The position numbers and the translations under genes are program-made. Shown here piece by piece: positions 15,196 to 23,852 of a stretch of 64,000 nucleotides of DNA. Within the stretch, counting starts at the first letter, position 1. Each line of letters starts with the position of its first letter. Source of the stretch: Aliiroseovarius zhejiangensis. GTDB taxonomy: Bacteria; Pseudomonadota; Alphaproteobacteria; Rhodobacterales; Rhodobacteraceae. Location of the stretch: the NCBI RefSeq assembly GCF_014656375.1, contig NZ_BNCH01000003.1, positions 310,001-374,000 on the forward strand. The letters are read 5' to 3'. The notes under the pieces are model-generated. The model was not told the origin of the DNA. It saw only the letters and a program-made list of their open reading frames with translations, and did not search any database.

Positions 15196-18100
15196 TCACT
15201 CGGCGGGTTGCGCAGCCCCTTTGGCGACCGCCCGTGTCGCACGCTTCTCGCCCAGCACCAGCATTGACGGCGTGACGATCAGGGTCAGCACGGTTGCAAA
15301 AACCAGCCCGCCCGCGATGGCGCTGGACAGTTCGGTCCACCACTGGGTCGATGGCGCACCATAGACGATCTTGCGCGTGAAGAAGTTGATGTTCAGGCCA
15401 ATCACCATGGGCATCAGACCCAGTGCCGTCGTGACCGAGGTCAGCACCACCGGGCGCAAACGCTGCGCGCCAGTGCGCAGCGCGGCCTCATAGGGCGACG
15501 CGCCCGCAGCTTTCAACTCGTTATAGGTGTCAATCAAAACGATGTTGTTGTTGACCACGATCCCCGCCAAGGCAATGACCCCGATCCCGCCCATGACGAC
15601 GCCGAAAGGCCGCCCGGTGATCATCAGGCCCAAAAGCACCCCGGCGACCGAAAAGACGATGGCCGACATCACCACGAAGGCCTGCCAGAAGCTGTTGAAC
15701 TGGGTCAGCAAGATCAAAAACATCAGCCCGATGGCCGACAAGAAGGCTGCGATCAGAAAACTCATCGCTTCGGCCTGTTCTTCCGCCTCGCCGCCGAATT
15801 TGACTTCGACGCTGTCGGGCATGTCGATCCTGTCCAACTCTCCCTGCAGGGCCAGGATCTGGTCGTTCACCAGCACACCCGGTTCCACATCTGCCGAGAT
15901 CGAGATGACGCGTTCCTGATCAATCCGTGTGATGACCCCGCTGCGCGGAGCAGCCTCGAACGATACGAAATTCGAGATTGGCACCAGCCCGGCGCTGGTT
16001 GGCACGCGCAGGTTCTGCAATTCGGCAAGGGTGCGGTCGATGGCGGGGAAACGGACCACGATGTCCACCTCGCCATCCGTGTCGGCGGGACGATAGTTGG
16101 CGACCGTGATGCCCTGGGTCAGAAGCTGCACGGCCTGACCCAGAATCGCCACATCGGCGCCGGCCCGCGCGGCCTCGGACCGGTCGATGGCGATCTGCCA
16201 TTCCACACCGGGCGAGGCGCTGGTTTCCACGATATCGGTAAAGCCCCCCAGCCGTTCCATCGCGTCGACCAGCAACGCGACCCCTGCCTTCTGATCCTCC
16301 GGCGTGTTGGACGCCACCTCAAGGTTCACGGGCTTGCCGCCGCCGGGACCGGCCATGGCGGTCTGAACCTGAACGTCGATGCCGGGGATGGTGGCGACAT
16401 CGGCGCGGATGTCTTCGGCGATGGCGGCCACGGGCCTGCGCGTGTCCCACTCGGCCAGTTCCAGTTGCAGAAATCCGATCGCGTCGCTGCCGTCGCGCCC
16501 GCCACCCGAACGGGCATAGATGCTGGCGATCTCGTCATAGCCTGACAGTTTGGCCTCGACCTGGCGCACCAATGCGTCCTGTTCATAGACCGAGAAATTG
16601 TCTTTCGCGCGCACCTCGACCTGCGCGTAATCCGGTTCGACCTCGGGGAAGAAGGTCAGACCGTTGCCCAACGACCCGTAGGCCGCGAACGAGGCGACCA
16701 ATGCGATCACCGCAAAGCTCAGCGTGACGCCGGGACGTTTGATCGACCATTTCAGAATGTTGACATAGGCCCCCATGAAACCGGTCATGCTACGCGGATC
16801 ACCGCGTTCGGCGGCATAATGCTGGGCCTTCGATTTCGCCGTCTGGCGTTGCTGCTTGCCGATCAGACCGCCCACGACGGGGATGAAGATCAGCGCCATG
16901 AACAGGGATGCCGCCAGTGTGATGATCACGGTGATCGGCAGGAATTTCATGAACTCGCCCACCGTGCCCGACCAGAACAACAGCGGGAAGAACACGCATA
17001 GGGTGGTGGCGGTCGAGGCGATGATCGGCCAGGACATACGCTTGGCGGCTTCGGCATAGGCCTGTTTCGACGACTGTCCTTCGTGCAGGTAGCGATCAGC
17101 CAGCTCAACCGTCACAATCGCCCCGTCGACCAGCATCCCGACCACCAGGATCAGCGAGAACAGAACCACGATATTCATCGTGTAGCCCATGAAATACAGC
17201 CCCGCGACCCCGGCCAAGAACGCGCCGGGGATCGCCAGCCCCACCAACAGGGACGACCGCAGGCCCAACGCATAGACCACCACGATCATCACAAGGATGA
17301 TGGCGGCGATCACGTTCGCCTCAAGGTCCGACAGCATGGATTTCACCTGCTCGCTTTCATCGAGCGTATAGCTGATATGAACGCTGTCGGGCCAATCCGC
17401 CTGCGCGGTGCCGATCACCTCGCGCACCTCGGCCACGGTTTCGATGATGTTGGCCCCGACACGTTTCTTGATCTCAAGCGCCAAGGCGGGCTGGCCGTCG
17501 ATCCGGGCAAAGCCGTCGGGGTCCTTGAACGTCCGCCGGATGGTGGCGACATCGGCGAAGGTCACGACCGTCTGGCCGCGCACCAGCACCGGAAGCTCCA
17601 TCACATCCGCCATATCCTCGATCAGGCCCGGCACTTTCAGCACGAGCCGACCCGCTTCGCTTTCGATCGCACCGGCAGCGATCAGCTGGTTGTTGCGGGT
17701 GACCGAGCCGATCAGCTCTTCAAAGGTGATGTTATAAGTCTCGAACACCGTGGGGTCGATCAGCACTTCCAGCAGTTGTTCGCGCTTGCCGCCGATGTCG
17801 ACCTCAAGCACCCCGGCCAAGGCTTCGATGTCGTCCTTCAGGTCGTCAGCCAGATCATTCAGGGTGCGTTCGGGCACCGGGCCGGACAGGATCACGGTCA
17901 GGATCGGAAACAGCGCGGTGTTGATCTCGGTCACGGTCAGGCGCGCGTCCTGCGGCAGATCGTTCTCGGCCTTGTCCGCCGCTTCGCGCACCTTTTGCAG
18001 CGCCTCGTCCGCGTCGAAACCCGGCTCGAACTCCAACTGGACACTTGCATGGCCTTCGCTGGCGGTCGCCGTCATGGATTTCAGCCCGGTGAGCGAGGCG

Positions 18101-18315
18101 AACTCGGTTTCCATCGGGCCGATCAGAACATCCTCGGCATCTTCGGGCGAGATCCCTTCAAGCCCGGTCGAGACATAGACGATCGGGATCGGGATCTCGG
18201 GATTGCTTTCCTTGGGAATCGCGTAATAGGCAAAACCGCCGATGGTCAAAAGGAACACCAGCAAAAGCTGCACGACCTTGCTGCGGTTGAACGCGGCTGT
18301 GATCAGGGGTTTCAC
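15196..18315 (-). CDS. RND efflux transporter, inner-membrane permease subunit
   Basis: A 1039-residue AcrB/MdtB-type RND permease, normal family length, with a hydrophobic first helix (VVQLLLVFLLTIGGFAYY), a large periplasmic loop, a block of helices around residues 330-480, a second loop and a C-terminal helix block. Motifs include VGMLVDGAIVTVE in the first transmembrane block, where the proton-relay Asp is expected, and VVNNNIVLIDTYNELKAAGASPYEAAL in the second. It exports drugs, lipids or other small molecules by proton antiport. It overlaps the upstream adaptor gene by four bases. No TolC-type gene follows, so an outer-membrane channel must be encoded elsewhere. Confidence 0.93.
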   Translation of the reverse strand: MKPLITAAFNRSKVVQLLLVFLLTIGGFAYYAIPKESNPEIPIPIVYVSTGLEGISPEDAEDVLIGPMETEFASLTGLKSMTATASEGHASVQLEFEPGFDADEALQKVREAADKAENDLPQDARLTVTEINTALFPILTVILSGPVPERTLNDLADDLKDDIEALAGVLEVDIGGKREQLLEVLIDPTVFETYNITFEELIGSVTRNNQLIAAGAIESEAGRLVLKVPGLIEDMADVMELPVLVRGQTVVTFADVATIRRTFKDPDGFARIDGQPALALEIKKRVGANIIETVAEVREVIGTAQADWPDSVHISYTLDESEQVKSMLSDLEANVIAAIILVMIVVVYALGLRSSLLVGLAIPGAFLAGVAGLYFMGYTMNIVVLFSLILVVGMLVDGAIVTVELADRYLHEGQSSKQAYAEAAKRMSWPIIASTATTLCVFFPLLFWSGTVGEFMKFLPITVIITLAASLFMALIFIPVVGGLIGKQQRQTAKSKAQHYAAERGDPRSMTGFMGAYVNILKWSIKRPGVTLSFAVIALVASFAAYGSLGNGLTFFPEVEPDYAQVEVRAKDNFSVYEQDALVRQVEAKLSGYDEIASIYARSGGGRDGSDAIGFLQLELAEWDTRRPVAAIAEDIRADVATIPGIDVQVQTAMAGPGGGKPVNLEVASNTPEDQKAGVALLVDAMERLGGFTDIVETSASPGVEWQIAIDRSEAARAGADVAILGQAVQLLTQGITVANYRPADTDGEVDIVVRFPAIDRTLAELQNLRVPTSAGLVPISNFVSFEAAPRSGVITRIDQERVISISADVEPGVLVNDQILALQGELDRIDMPDSVEVKFGGEAEEQAEAMSFLIAAFLSAIGLMFLILLTQFNSFWQAFVVMSAIVFSVAGVLLGLMITGRPFGVVMGGIGVIALAGIVVNNNIVLIDTYNELKAAGASPYEAALRTGAQRLRPVVLTSVTTALGLMPMVIGLNINFFTRKIVYGAPSTQWWTELSSAIAGGLVFATVLTLIVTPSMLVLGEKRATRAVAKGAAQPAE

Positions 18316-19457
18316 TGCGTGACCTCGGCCGTTTCAGGGGCTGGGGTCGCCGGGCGCGGATCGACCGTGTCGCCTGCGTTGACGAAGCCCTGACCCACCG
18401 TGATGATAGCGGCGCGCTCGGGCAGGCCGGTGATCCAGATACCATCGGTCTGGGCGCGCACGATGGACACCGGCACGAATTGCACAATGTTGTCCTTCGA
18501 CACCGTCTTGACGCCCAATTCGCCGTCCGTGCCCAGCGACAGGATGGCCGGCGAGATGAAATGCCCTCGCGCGCTGCCGGTCGGGATGGCAATGCGGGCG
18601 CTCAGCCCGGCGGGCATTTCGCTGTCGGGATTGTCGACGGTGATTTCGACCCGGAAGGTGCGGGTCTGGCTGTCGGCGTTGGCACCGATGAAGGCAACAA
18701 TGCCGTTGCGCACCTCGCCGGTGATGAATGACACCTGGGCCACCTGGCCCTTCTTCAGGCGTGACAACGCCTGTTGCGGCACCTGCACGACAATCGACAG
18801 AGGGTTGTTGTCCAGAACCTCGGCCACCACATCGCCGCTGTTCACGAACTCGCCTTCGTCCAGGGTCAGGTCGTTCAGGCGTCCGGCAAAGGGCGCGCGG
18901 ATCACGGTGTTTTCCAACTGCTCTTTTGCGGCAGCAACCGCGGCTTCGGCCGAGGCCTTGGCCGCACGGGCCTGAAGCACGCGATCTTCGGTGGTGATGC
19001 CGCTGCGCTGCAGGGACGTGGATTTTTCAAGATCACTGGTGGCCTGGTCAAGCTGCGTTTGCGCCTGAACAAGCTGGGCTTCGATGGTGGCGGCATCAAG
19101 CCGCCCGATTTCCTGCCCGGCCGACACAAGGTCGCCGCGTTCGGCCGAGACAGACACGACTTCGCCGCTGACCTTGGAGGTGATCATTGTGTCGCGATCC
19201 GGGATTGACTGGCCTTCCGAGAACAGCACAAGTTCGACATCTTCCGCTTCGGACGGCATCACCGCCACGGCCACGATGCGGGCGGCGGGTTTCTCTTCGG
19301 ATTCTGTCGCCTGTTGCGAAGGCAGGATGTAGCCGCTGCCCATCCAGCCCACCAGAACCAGCGCAAACAGCGCCGCCAACCATTTCGACCAGCCAGCGCC
19401 CGGATCGTCCTGAAACTTCAGCTGCCCGTTCAGATCAGGCAAGTTGTCCTGCGGCAT
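18312..19457 (-). CDS. RND efflux periplasmic adaptor subunit
   Basis: A 381-residue membrane-fusion (HlyD/AcrA-like) protein: a single N-terminal membrane anchor (WLAALFALVLVGWMGSGY), a lipoyl-type half motif (GEVVSVSAERGDLVSAGQEIGRLD), a coiled-coil hairpin (about residues 125-200, LVQAQTQLDQATSDLEKS), the second lipoyl half (VIRAPFAGRLNDL) and beta-barrel domains. I start it at ATG 19457 (MPQDNLPDLNG) because AAGGA lies 8 bases upstream. It links the RND permease to an outer-membrane channel. It is translationally coupled to the permease and probably transcribed from the 200-base gap upstream, which contains an inverted repeat. Confidence 0.92.
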   Translation of the reverse strand: MPQDNLPDLNGQLKFQDDPGAGWSKWLAALFALVLVGWMGSGYILPSQQATESEEKPAARIVAVAVMPSEAEDVELVLFSEGQSIPDRDTMITSKVSGEVVSVSAERGDLVSAGQEIGRLDAATIEAQLVQAQTQLDQATSDLEKSTSLQRSGITTEDRVLQARAAKASAEAAVAAAKEQLENTVIRAPFAGRLNDLTLDEGEFVNSGDVVAEVLDNNPLSIVVQVPQQALSRLKKGQVAQVSFITGEVRNGIVAFIGANADSQTRTFRVEITVDNPDSEMPAGLSARIAIPTGSARGHFISPAILSLGTDGELGVKTVSKDNIVQFVPVSIVRAQTDGIWITGLPERAAIITVGQGFVNAGDTVDPRPATPAPETAEVTQ

Positions 19458-19517
19458 GTTCCCGTCCTTGTCAGCCCGTGCCTTAGCCCCGTGCCACGGC
19501 AAGCACCTGTGGTCGTA

Positions 19518-19538
19518 TGAACATGTTAACTAGGTTCA
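19518..19538. promoter_or_regulatory. TGAAC-N11-GTTCA inverted repeat upstream of RND operon
   Basis: The arms TGAAC (19518-19522) and GTTCA (19534-19538) flank a GTTAAC-centred core, 60 bases upstream of the adaptor start. Drug pumps of this class are usually controlled by TetR or MarR repressors with operators of this kind. No regulator gene is adjacent, so this is only a candidate. Confidence 0.3.
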
Positions 19539-19654
19539 CACTGGCAGGTTTACCAGACTCGTGCGCCGGAAAGTGATCGATCCTGCGCCACTGCGCAAAT
19601 ATTATGTCAGGTTGCCGTTACGGCACTTTGCCGGGCGCGGGACCGGGCGGCCCC

Positions 19655-20434
19655 TCAGACCCGGGGTGGAAAATGGCGGATGGCGTCGCGCACTGCCCGA
19701 ACGCGATCCGCATTGTCTTTGGCCAGCCGTCCGTCGGCATGCACCCGCGCGTTTTCAAAGCCGACGCGGCATTTTCCGCCATATCGCGCCGCATAAACCA
19801 ACGATTCCGTTTCCCCCTGACCGAAGGCGCAGACGGCCCAGTCGGGCGTCAGTTTCTGCGTTTTCATCCAGTCCAGAAACGGGTCCAGATCCTGCGGGTC
19901 GGAGTTCTGATCCGCTGCATAGCGCCCCAGCACGAACAAAAGTTGCAAGTCGGGCGCGGTGAGCAGATCTTGGGGCAACGTTCGTGCCAGAAGCTCGGCA
20001 TCGTCCCGGTCATAAAGGATATGCTGGATCGCAATGCCCTGATCCGCGCAATCCCGATAAAAGGCCTGCGTGACGTCTTTCGGGTCACGACACAGCTCGC
20101 GCACCGAGGCCGAGACCATGGACGCCCCCGCGTTCATGGCAACCCGCCGTTGATGGGGTGGGTCGTATTTTCCGACCGCCTCGGTGGTGATCTGAACGGC
20201 GATGTCAGGCACCTGAGCGGTCAGTTCCTGCACTGCCTCGCGATAGGCGCCGGCATCCAGCAGATGGCCTCCGTCCGCGTCACGAAGGTGCAGGTGCAAA
20301 CCGTCCGCGCCCGCTGCGTGGCAATCGCGCGCGGTGGCGATGATCTCGGGCAGCGTGATCGGCAGGGCCGGGTGGTCCGCCTGCGTCAACCGCGCCCCGT
20401 TCGGCGCCACCATCAGACGCGGCAGCGCCATCAC
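19655..20434 (-). CDS. BKACE family beta-keto acid cleavage enzyme
   Basis: A 259-residue member of the 3-keto-5-aminohexanoate cleavage (Kce/BKACE, DUF849) family. Zinc-binding and catalytic blocks are visible: LHLHLRDADGGHLLDAGAY near residues 46-64, QITTEAVGKY, and the C-terminal VGFENARVHADGRLAKDNADRVRAVR. BKACE enzymes condense a beta-keto acid with acetyl-CoA and split it to acetoacetate plus a CoA ester. The protein is somewhat short for the family (usually 270-310). Its ATG overlaps the stop of the upstream aminotransferase (ATGA), implying that the aminotransferase makes the beta-keto substrate. Exact substrate not readable. Confidence 0.88.
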   Translation of the reverse strand: MMALPRLMVAPNGARLTQADHPALPITLPEIIATARDCHAAGADGLHLHLRDADGGHLLDAGAYREAVQELTAQVPDIAVQITTEAVGKYDPPHQRRVAMNAGASMVSASVRELCRDPKDVTQAFYRDCADQGIAIQHILYDRDDAELLARTLPQDLLTAPDLQLLFVLGRYAADQNSDPQDLDPFLDWMKTQKLTPDWAVCAFGQGETESLVYAARYGGKCRVGFENARVHADGRLAKDNADRVRAVRDAIRHFPPRV

Positions 20435-21750
20435 AAAACCGCGTCAAAGGTTTTGGACAACTTATCGACAAGTTCGCCAATCTGATCGTCGGTGATGATG
20501 AACGGGGGCGCCAGCAACACATGGTCACCTTGTTGCCCGTCGATCGTCCCTGCCATCGGATAGCAGATCAGCCCGTTGGCAAAGGCCTGCTTCTTCAGCT
20601 TCGCCGCGATGCCTTTTTCGGGTGCAAACGGGGCTTTGGTGTCGCGGTCTGCAACAAGCTCCAGCCCGCGGAACAGGCCGCGCCCGCGCATGTCGCCGAT
20701 ATGGGGATGCTGACCGAAGGCGTCGGTCAGGGCGGCCATCAGTGTCTCGCCCATCTGGGCCGACCGCGCGACCATGCCTCCATCCGTCAGTTTACGTACC
20801 ACCGCGTCAGCGGCGGCACAGGCCGTCGGGTGGCCGACATAGGTATGGCCGTGCTGAAAAAAGCCGCTGCCGTCTTCGATCGCCGCATAGATCGCGCCCG
20901 AACACAGCATCGCGCCGATGGGCTGATACCCGGCGCCCAGCCCCTTGGCGATGGTGATCAGATCCGGCGCAACACCATCCTGCTCGCAGGCGAACAGGGT
21001 GCCGGTGCGCCCCATGCCGCACATGACCTCGTCCAGGATCAGCAGAATGCCGTATTGGTCGCAGATCTCGCGGATGCGCTTGAAATATCCCGGCACGGCA
21101 GGAACGGCGCCAGCGGTTGCGCCCACCACAGGTTCCGCAATGAAGCCGATGACGTTTTCCGGCCCCTGACGCAGCAGTTCCGCCTCAAGCTCGTTTGCCG
21201 CGCGCAGGGCATAGTCTTCCTGCGATTCACCCTCATGGCGCAGCCGGTATTCGTAGCAGGGCGAGATATGAGAGGCTGACACCATCACCGGGTCGAACGG
21301 TGCGCGCCGCCAGGCGTTGCCGCCGGTGCCAAGCGCGCCCAGCGTATTGCCGTGATAGCTTTGCCGGCGTGAAATGAATCTGGTGCGCTGCGGCTGACCC
21401 GTTTCGATCATGTATTGGCGCGCCAGTTTCAACGCGCTTTCCACCGCTTCCGACCCGCCCGAGACGAAATAGACCCGCTCGATTCCCTCCGGTGCGTTGG
21501 CGATCAACCGGTCTGCCAGTGATTCTGCCGGCTGCGACGACAGGAATCCCGTATGCGCAAAGGCAAGTTGATCGACCTGAGTCTTGATCGCCTGGATGAC
21601 ATCCCTGTCCGAATGACCAAGGCAGGACACAGCCGCGCCGCCCGATCCATCCAGGTATTTATTTCCATTAGAATCAATGATATATATGCCATCTCCTTTT
21701 ACCGCGATGGGCGGGACGGCTTTGGTGTGACGGGGGAAGACGTGTGACAT
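20431..21750 (-). CDS. Class III aminotransferase (PLP-dependent)
   Basis: A 439-residue class III (omega-type) aminotransferase. It shows YIIDSNGNKYLDGSGGAAVSCLGHS near the N-terminus, the PLP-stacking region FVSGGSEAVESALKLARQY, the PLP-ring Asp in LLILDEVMCGMGRTG, and the Schiff-base lysine in PDLITIAKGLGAGYQPIGA. Such enzymes move amino groups from beta-, gamma- or omega-amino acids to pyruvate or 2-oxoglutarate. Coupled to a BKACE enzyme and divergent from an RpiR regulator and TAXI transporter, it probably starts breakdown of an imported amine-bearing acid. That pathway is inference. Confidence 0.93.
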   Translation of the reverse strand: MSHVFPRHTKAVPPIAVKGDGIYIIDSNGNKYLDGSGGAAVSCLGHSDRDVIQAIKTQVDQLAFAHTGFLSSQPAESLADRLIANAPEGIERVYFVSGGSEAVESALKLARQYMIETGQPQRTRFISRRQSYHGNTLGALGTGGNAWRRAPFDPVMVSASHISPCYEYRLRHEGESQEDYALRAANELEAELLRQGPENVIGFIAEPVVGATAGAVPAVPGYFKRIREICDQYGILLILDEVMCGMGRTGTLFACEQDGVAPDLITIAKGLGAGYQPIGAMLCSGAIYAAIEDGSGFFQHGHTYVGHPTACAAADAVVRKLTDGGMVARSAQMGETLMAALTDAFGQHPHIGDMRGRGLFRGLELVADRDTKAPFAPEKGIAAKLKKQAFANGLICYPMAGTIDGQQGDHVLLAPPFIITDDQIGELVDKLSKTFDAVL

Positions 21751-21795
21751 GGTGGCCTCTGAATTTCGATGTTATTGAAACAAATATCCCGACAT

Positions 21796-21801
21796 TTGAC
21801 A
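21796..21801 (+). promoter_or_regulatory. Consensus TTGACA -35 box upstream of the RpiR gene
   Basis: A perfect TTGACA lies in the gap between the divergent aminotransferase and RpiR genes. Seventeen bases later AACACT is a weak -10 match. A transcript from here would begin near 21830, which favours the TTG start at 21850 for the regulator over the upstream ATG codons. Confidence 0.3.
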
Positions 21802-21849
21802 ATGCATGAAACAAAGAGAACACTGGAATTGTCCAGTCAGGGGGGCACA

Positions 21850-22713
21850 TTGAACGAACGCTTCGAAAAGAGGCTTGCTTTGGCCTATGCCGATCTCAGC
21901 GATGCTTTGCGCAGTGCTGCGGATTTTCTCGTGGCCAATCCCCTGGATGCGGTGACGCGGCCACTGCGCACTGTATCACGTAACAGTGGCGTGTCGCCCG
22001 CCGCCTTTTCGCGTCTTGCCAAGGCTCTGGATTACGAAGATTTCGAAGAACTGCGCGAAGAATTGCGCGACCAGATTGACCAGCGGGTGAACAACTTTGC
22101 CGCGCGGGCCGAGGCCTTGCAGAAGCAACATGACGACGGGCAACACCGATTCATCGACATGCATTTTGTCGCCTGCCAATCCAATCTGAACCACGCGCTG
22201 ACCTCGTTGGATCAAAAAGACCTTGAGCATTGCGTCGAGGTGTTGGTCAATGCTCGTAAGGTTTTGTTGCTTGGTGCGTTGGGGTCGACGGGAATCGTGG
22301 AATATATGTCCTATATGGCGAATTTCTGCACGGATAACTGGCGCCTTGCGAATCGCATGGGGGCGTCACTGGGCGGTGCCTTGACCGGTCTGGACAGCCG
22401 CGACGCCTTGTTGATCGTGACAAAACCGCCTTTTGCGTCCAACGTGATCAAGTCCGCCAAGCTGGCCCATCAACTGGGCGTTTTCGTGATTGTCATCACC
22501 GACACCCACGCCTGTCCGGCGCTGGAATATGCCTCGGTCAGTTTTGTCGTGGCGGCGGACAGTGCGAATTTCTATTCATCCTACGTGACAACCTTGTTCC
22601 TGATCGAAACGATCGTCGGAATGGTTGTCGGGCGTTCCGGTGCCGCGGCACAGGAACGTATCGCAGAAGTCGAACTGCGCAATCGGCAACTGGCCGAGGT
22701 GTGGTCCGAATGA
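21850..22713 (+). CDS. MurR/RpiR family transcriptional regulator
   Basis: A regulator of about 287 residues with an N-terminal RpiR helix-turn-helix ([23 protein letters not shown], then [21 protein letters not shown]) and a C-terminal SIS domain (about residues 120-260, [23 protein letters not shown]) that normally binds phosphosugars but in marine alphaproteobacteria can bind other ligands. The start is uncertain: ATG at 21769 or 21802 lack a ribosome site, whereas TTG 21850 follows AGGGGGG at proper spacing and leaves room for the divergent promoters. It precedes the TAXI transporter by 31 bases and probably controls both that transporter and the divergent aminotransferase-BKACE pair. Confidence 0.88.
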   Translation: MNERFEKRLALAYADLSDALRSAADFLVANPLDAVTRPLRTVSRNSGVSPAAFSRLAKALDYEDFEELREELRDQIDQRVNNFAARAEALQKQHDDGQHRFIDMHFVACQSNLNHALTSLDQKDLEHCVEVLVNARKVLLLGALGSTGIVEYMSYMANFCTDNWRLANRMGASLGGALTGLDSRDALLIVTKPPFASNVIKSAKLAHQLGVFVIVITDTHACPALEYASVSFVVAADSANFYSSYVTTLFLIETIVGMVVGRSGAAAQERIAEVELRNRQLAEVWSE

Positions 22714-22744
22714 CATCAGAACATCAACACAAGGGAGTATAGTG

Positions 22745-23713
22745 ATGTTGAACAGGTTCAAACTTGCATTTGCCGGGGTTGCCGCGACGGCCGTTCTGGC
22801 CCCGGCCGCGATGGCCGAGGAGTTTATCACGATCGGCACCGGCGGTGTGACCGGCGTGTATTATCCGACAGGCGGTGCGATTTGCCGTCTGGTGAACAAG
22901 GGCCGCAAGGACCACGGCGTGCGCTGCTCGGTCGAATCGACGGGTGGATCGGTTTACAACATCAACACCATTCGCGAAGGCGAGCTGGAATTTGGTGTGG
23001 CCCAGTCGGACTGGCAGTACCACGCGTATAACGGCACCTCGAAATTCGAAGAGAACGGGCCGTTCGAAGGGCTGCGTGCCGTGTTCTCGGTTCACCCGGA
23101 ACCCTTCACCGTCGTGGCGCGCGCCGATGCCGGCATCAAGACCTTCGAGGATCTGAAGGGCAAGCGCGTCAACATCGGCAACCCTGGTTCGGGTCAGCGC
23201 GGCACGATGGAAGTGCTGATGGAAGCCATGGGCTGGACCACTGGCGATTTTGCGCTGGCGACCGAGCTGAAGGCGGCCGAGCAATCCGCAGCGCTGTGCG
23301 ACAACCAGATCGACGCGATGGTCTATACCGTCGGCCACCCCTCCGGGTCGATCCAGGAAGCCACCACCGCCTGTGATTCCGTTCTTGTCGAAGTGGCAGG
23401 TGACGTGGTGAACAAGCTGGTTGAAGAAAACTCGTTCTATCGCACCGCCACCATCCCCGGCGGCATGTATCGCGGCAATGACGAAGACACCAAGACCTTC
23501 GGTGTCGGTGCCACCTTCGTCAGCTCGGACCAGGTGTCGGAAGACGCGGTCTATGCCGTTGTGTCGTCGGTCTTTGAAAACTTCGAAGACTTCAAGGGGC
23601 TGCACCCCGCGTTTGCCAACCTTGACCCGAAAGAAATGGCGTCGGCCGGTCTGTCCGCCCCGCTGCACCCGGGTGCCGAGAAGTATTACAAGGAAAAGGG
23701 CCTGATCGAGTAA
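22745..23713 (+). CDS. TAXI family TRAP transporter solute-binding protein
   Basis: A 322-residue periplasmic binding protein with a Sec signal (to about residue 24, APAAMA-E). The TAXI signature [25 protein letters not shown] opens the mature protein, and [27 protein letters not shown] is the second family block. TAXI proteins deliver substrates such as glutamate or other carboxylates to a fused TRAP permease, driven by ion gradients. I start it at ATG 22745 (MLNRFKLAF) with AAGGGAG upstream. It is followed by a strong hairpin and the permease gene, the usual arrangement for making binding protein in excess. Confidence 0.94.
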   Translation: MLNRFKLAFAGVAATAVLAPAAMAEEFITIGTGGVTGVYYPTGGAICRLVNKGRKDHGVRCSVESTGGSVYNINTIREGELEFGVAQSDWQYHAYNGTSKFEENGPFEGLRAVFSVHPEPFTVVARADAGIKTFEDLKGKRVNIGNPGSGQRGTMEVLMEAMGWTTGDFALATELKAAEQSAALCDNQIDAMVYTVGHPSGSIQEATTACDSVLVEVAGDVVNKLVEENSFYRTATIPGGMYRGNDEDTKTFGVGATFVSSDQVSEDAVYAVVSSVFENFEDFKGLHPAFANLDPKEMASAGLSAPLHPGAEKYYKEKGLIE

Positions 23714-23733
23714 ACTGATCAGGACACGCCTTT

Positions 23734-23759
23734 GTTGGGGGCGGTGCGCTGCCCCCAAC
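23734..23759 (+). terminator. Intercistronic hairpin between TAXI binding protein and permease
   Basis: GTTGGGGGC (23734-23742) pairs perfectly with GCCCCCAAC (23751-23759) around an 8-base loop, 20 bases after the binding-protein stop. No T-run follows. It probably lowers permease expression or protects the upstream mRNA, as found for other transporter operons. Confidence 0.55.
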
Positions 23760-23852
23760 ACCCCTGACCCGGCGCAAAGATCGGGCAAGTGACAACGAAC
23801 AGAACCAGTTTGGGCTGCCGCTAAATAACCCATGCAGCCGAGGGAGGGACAG

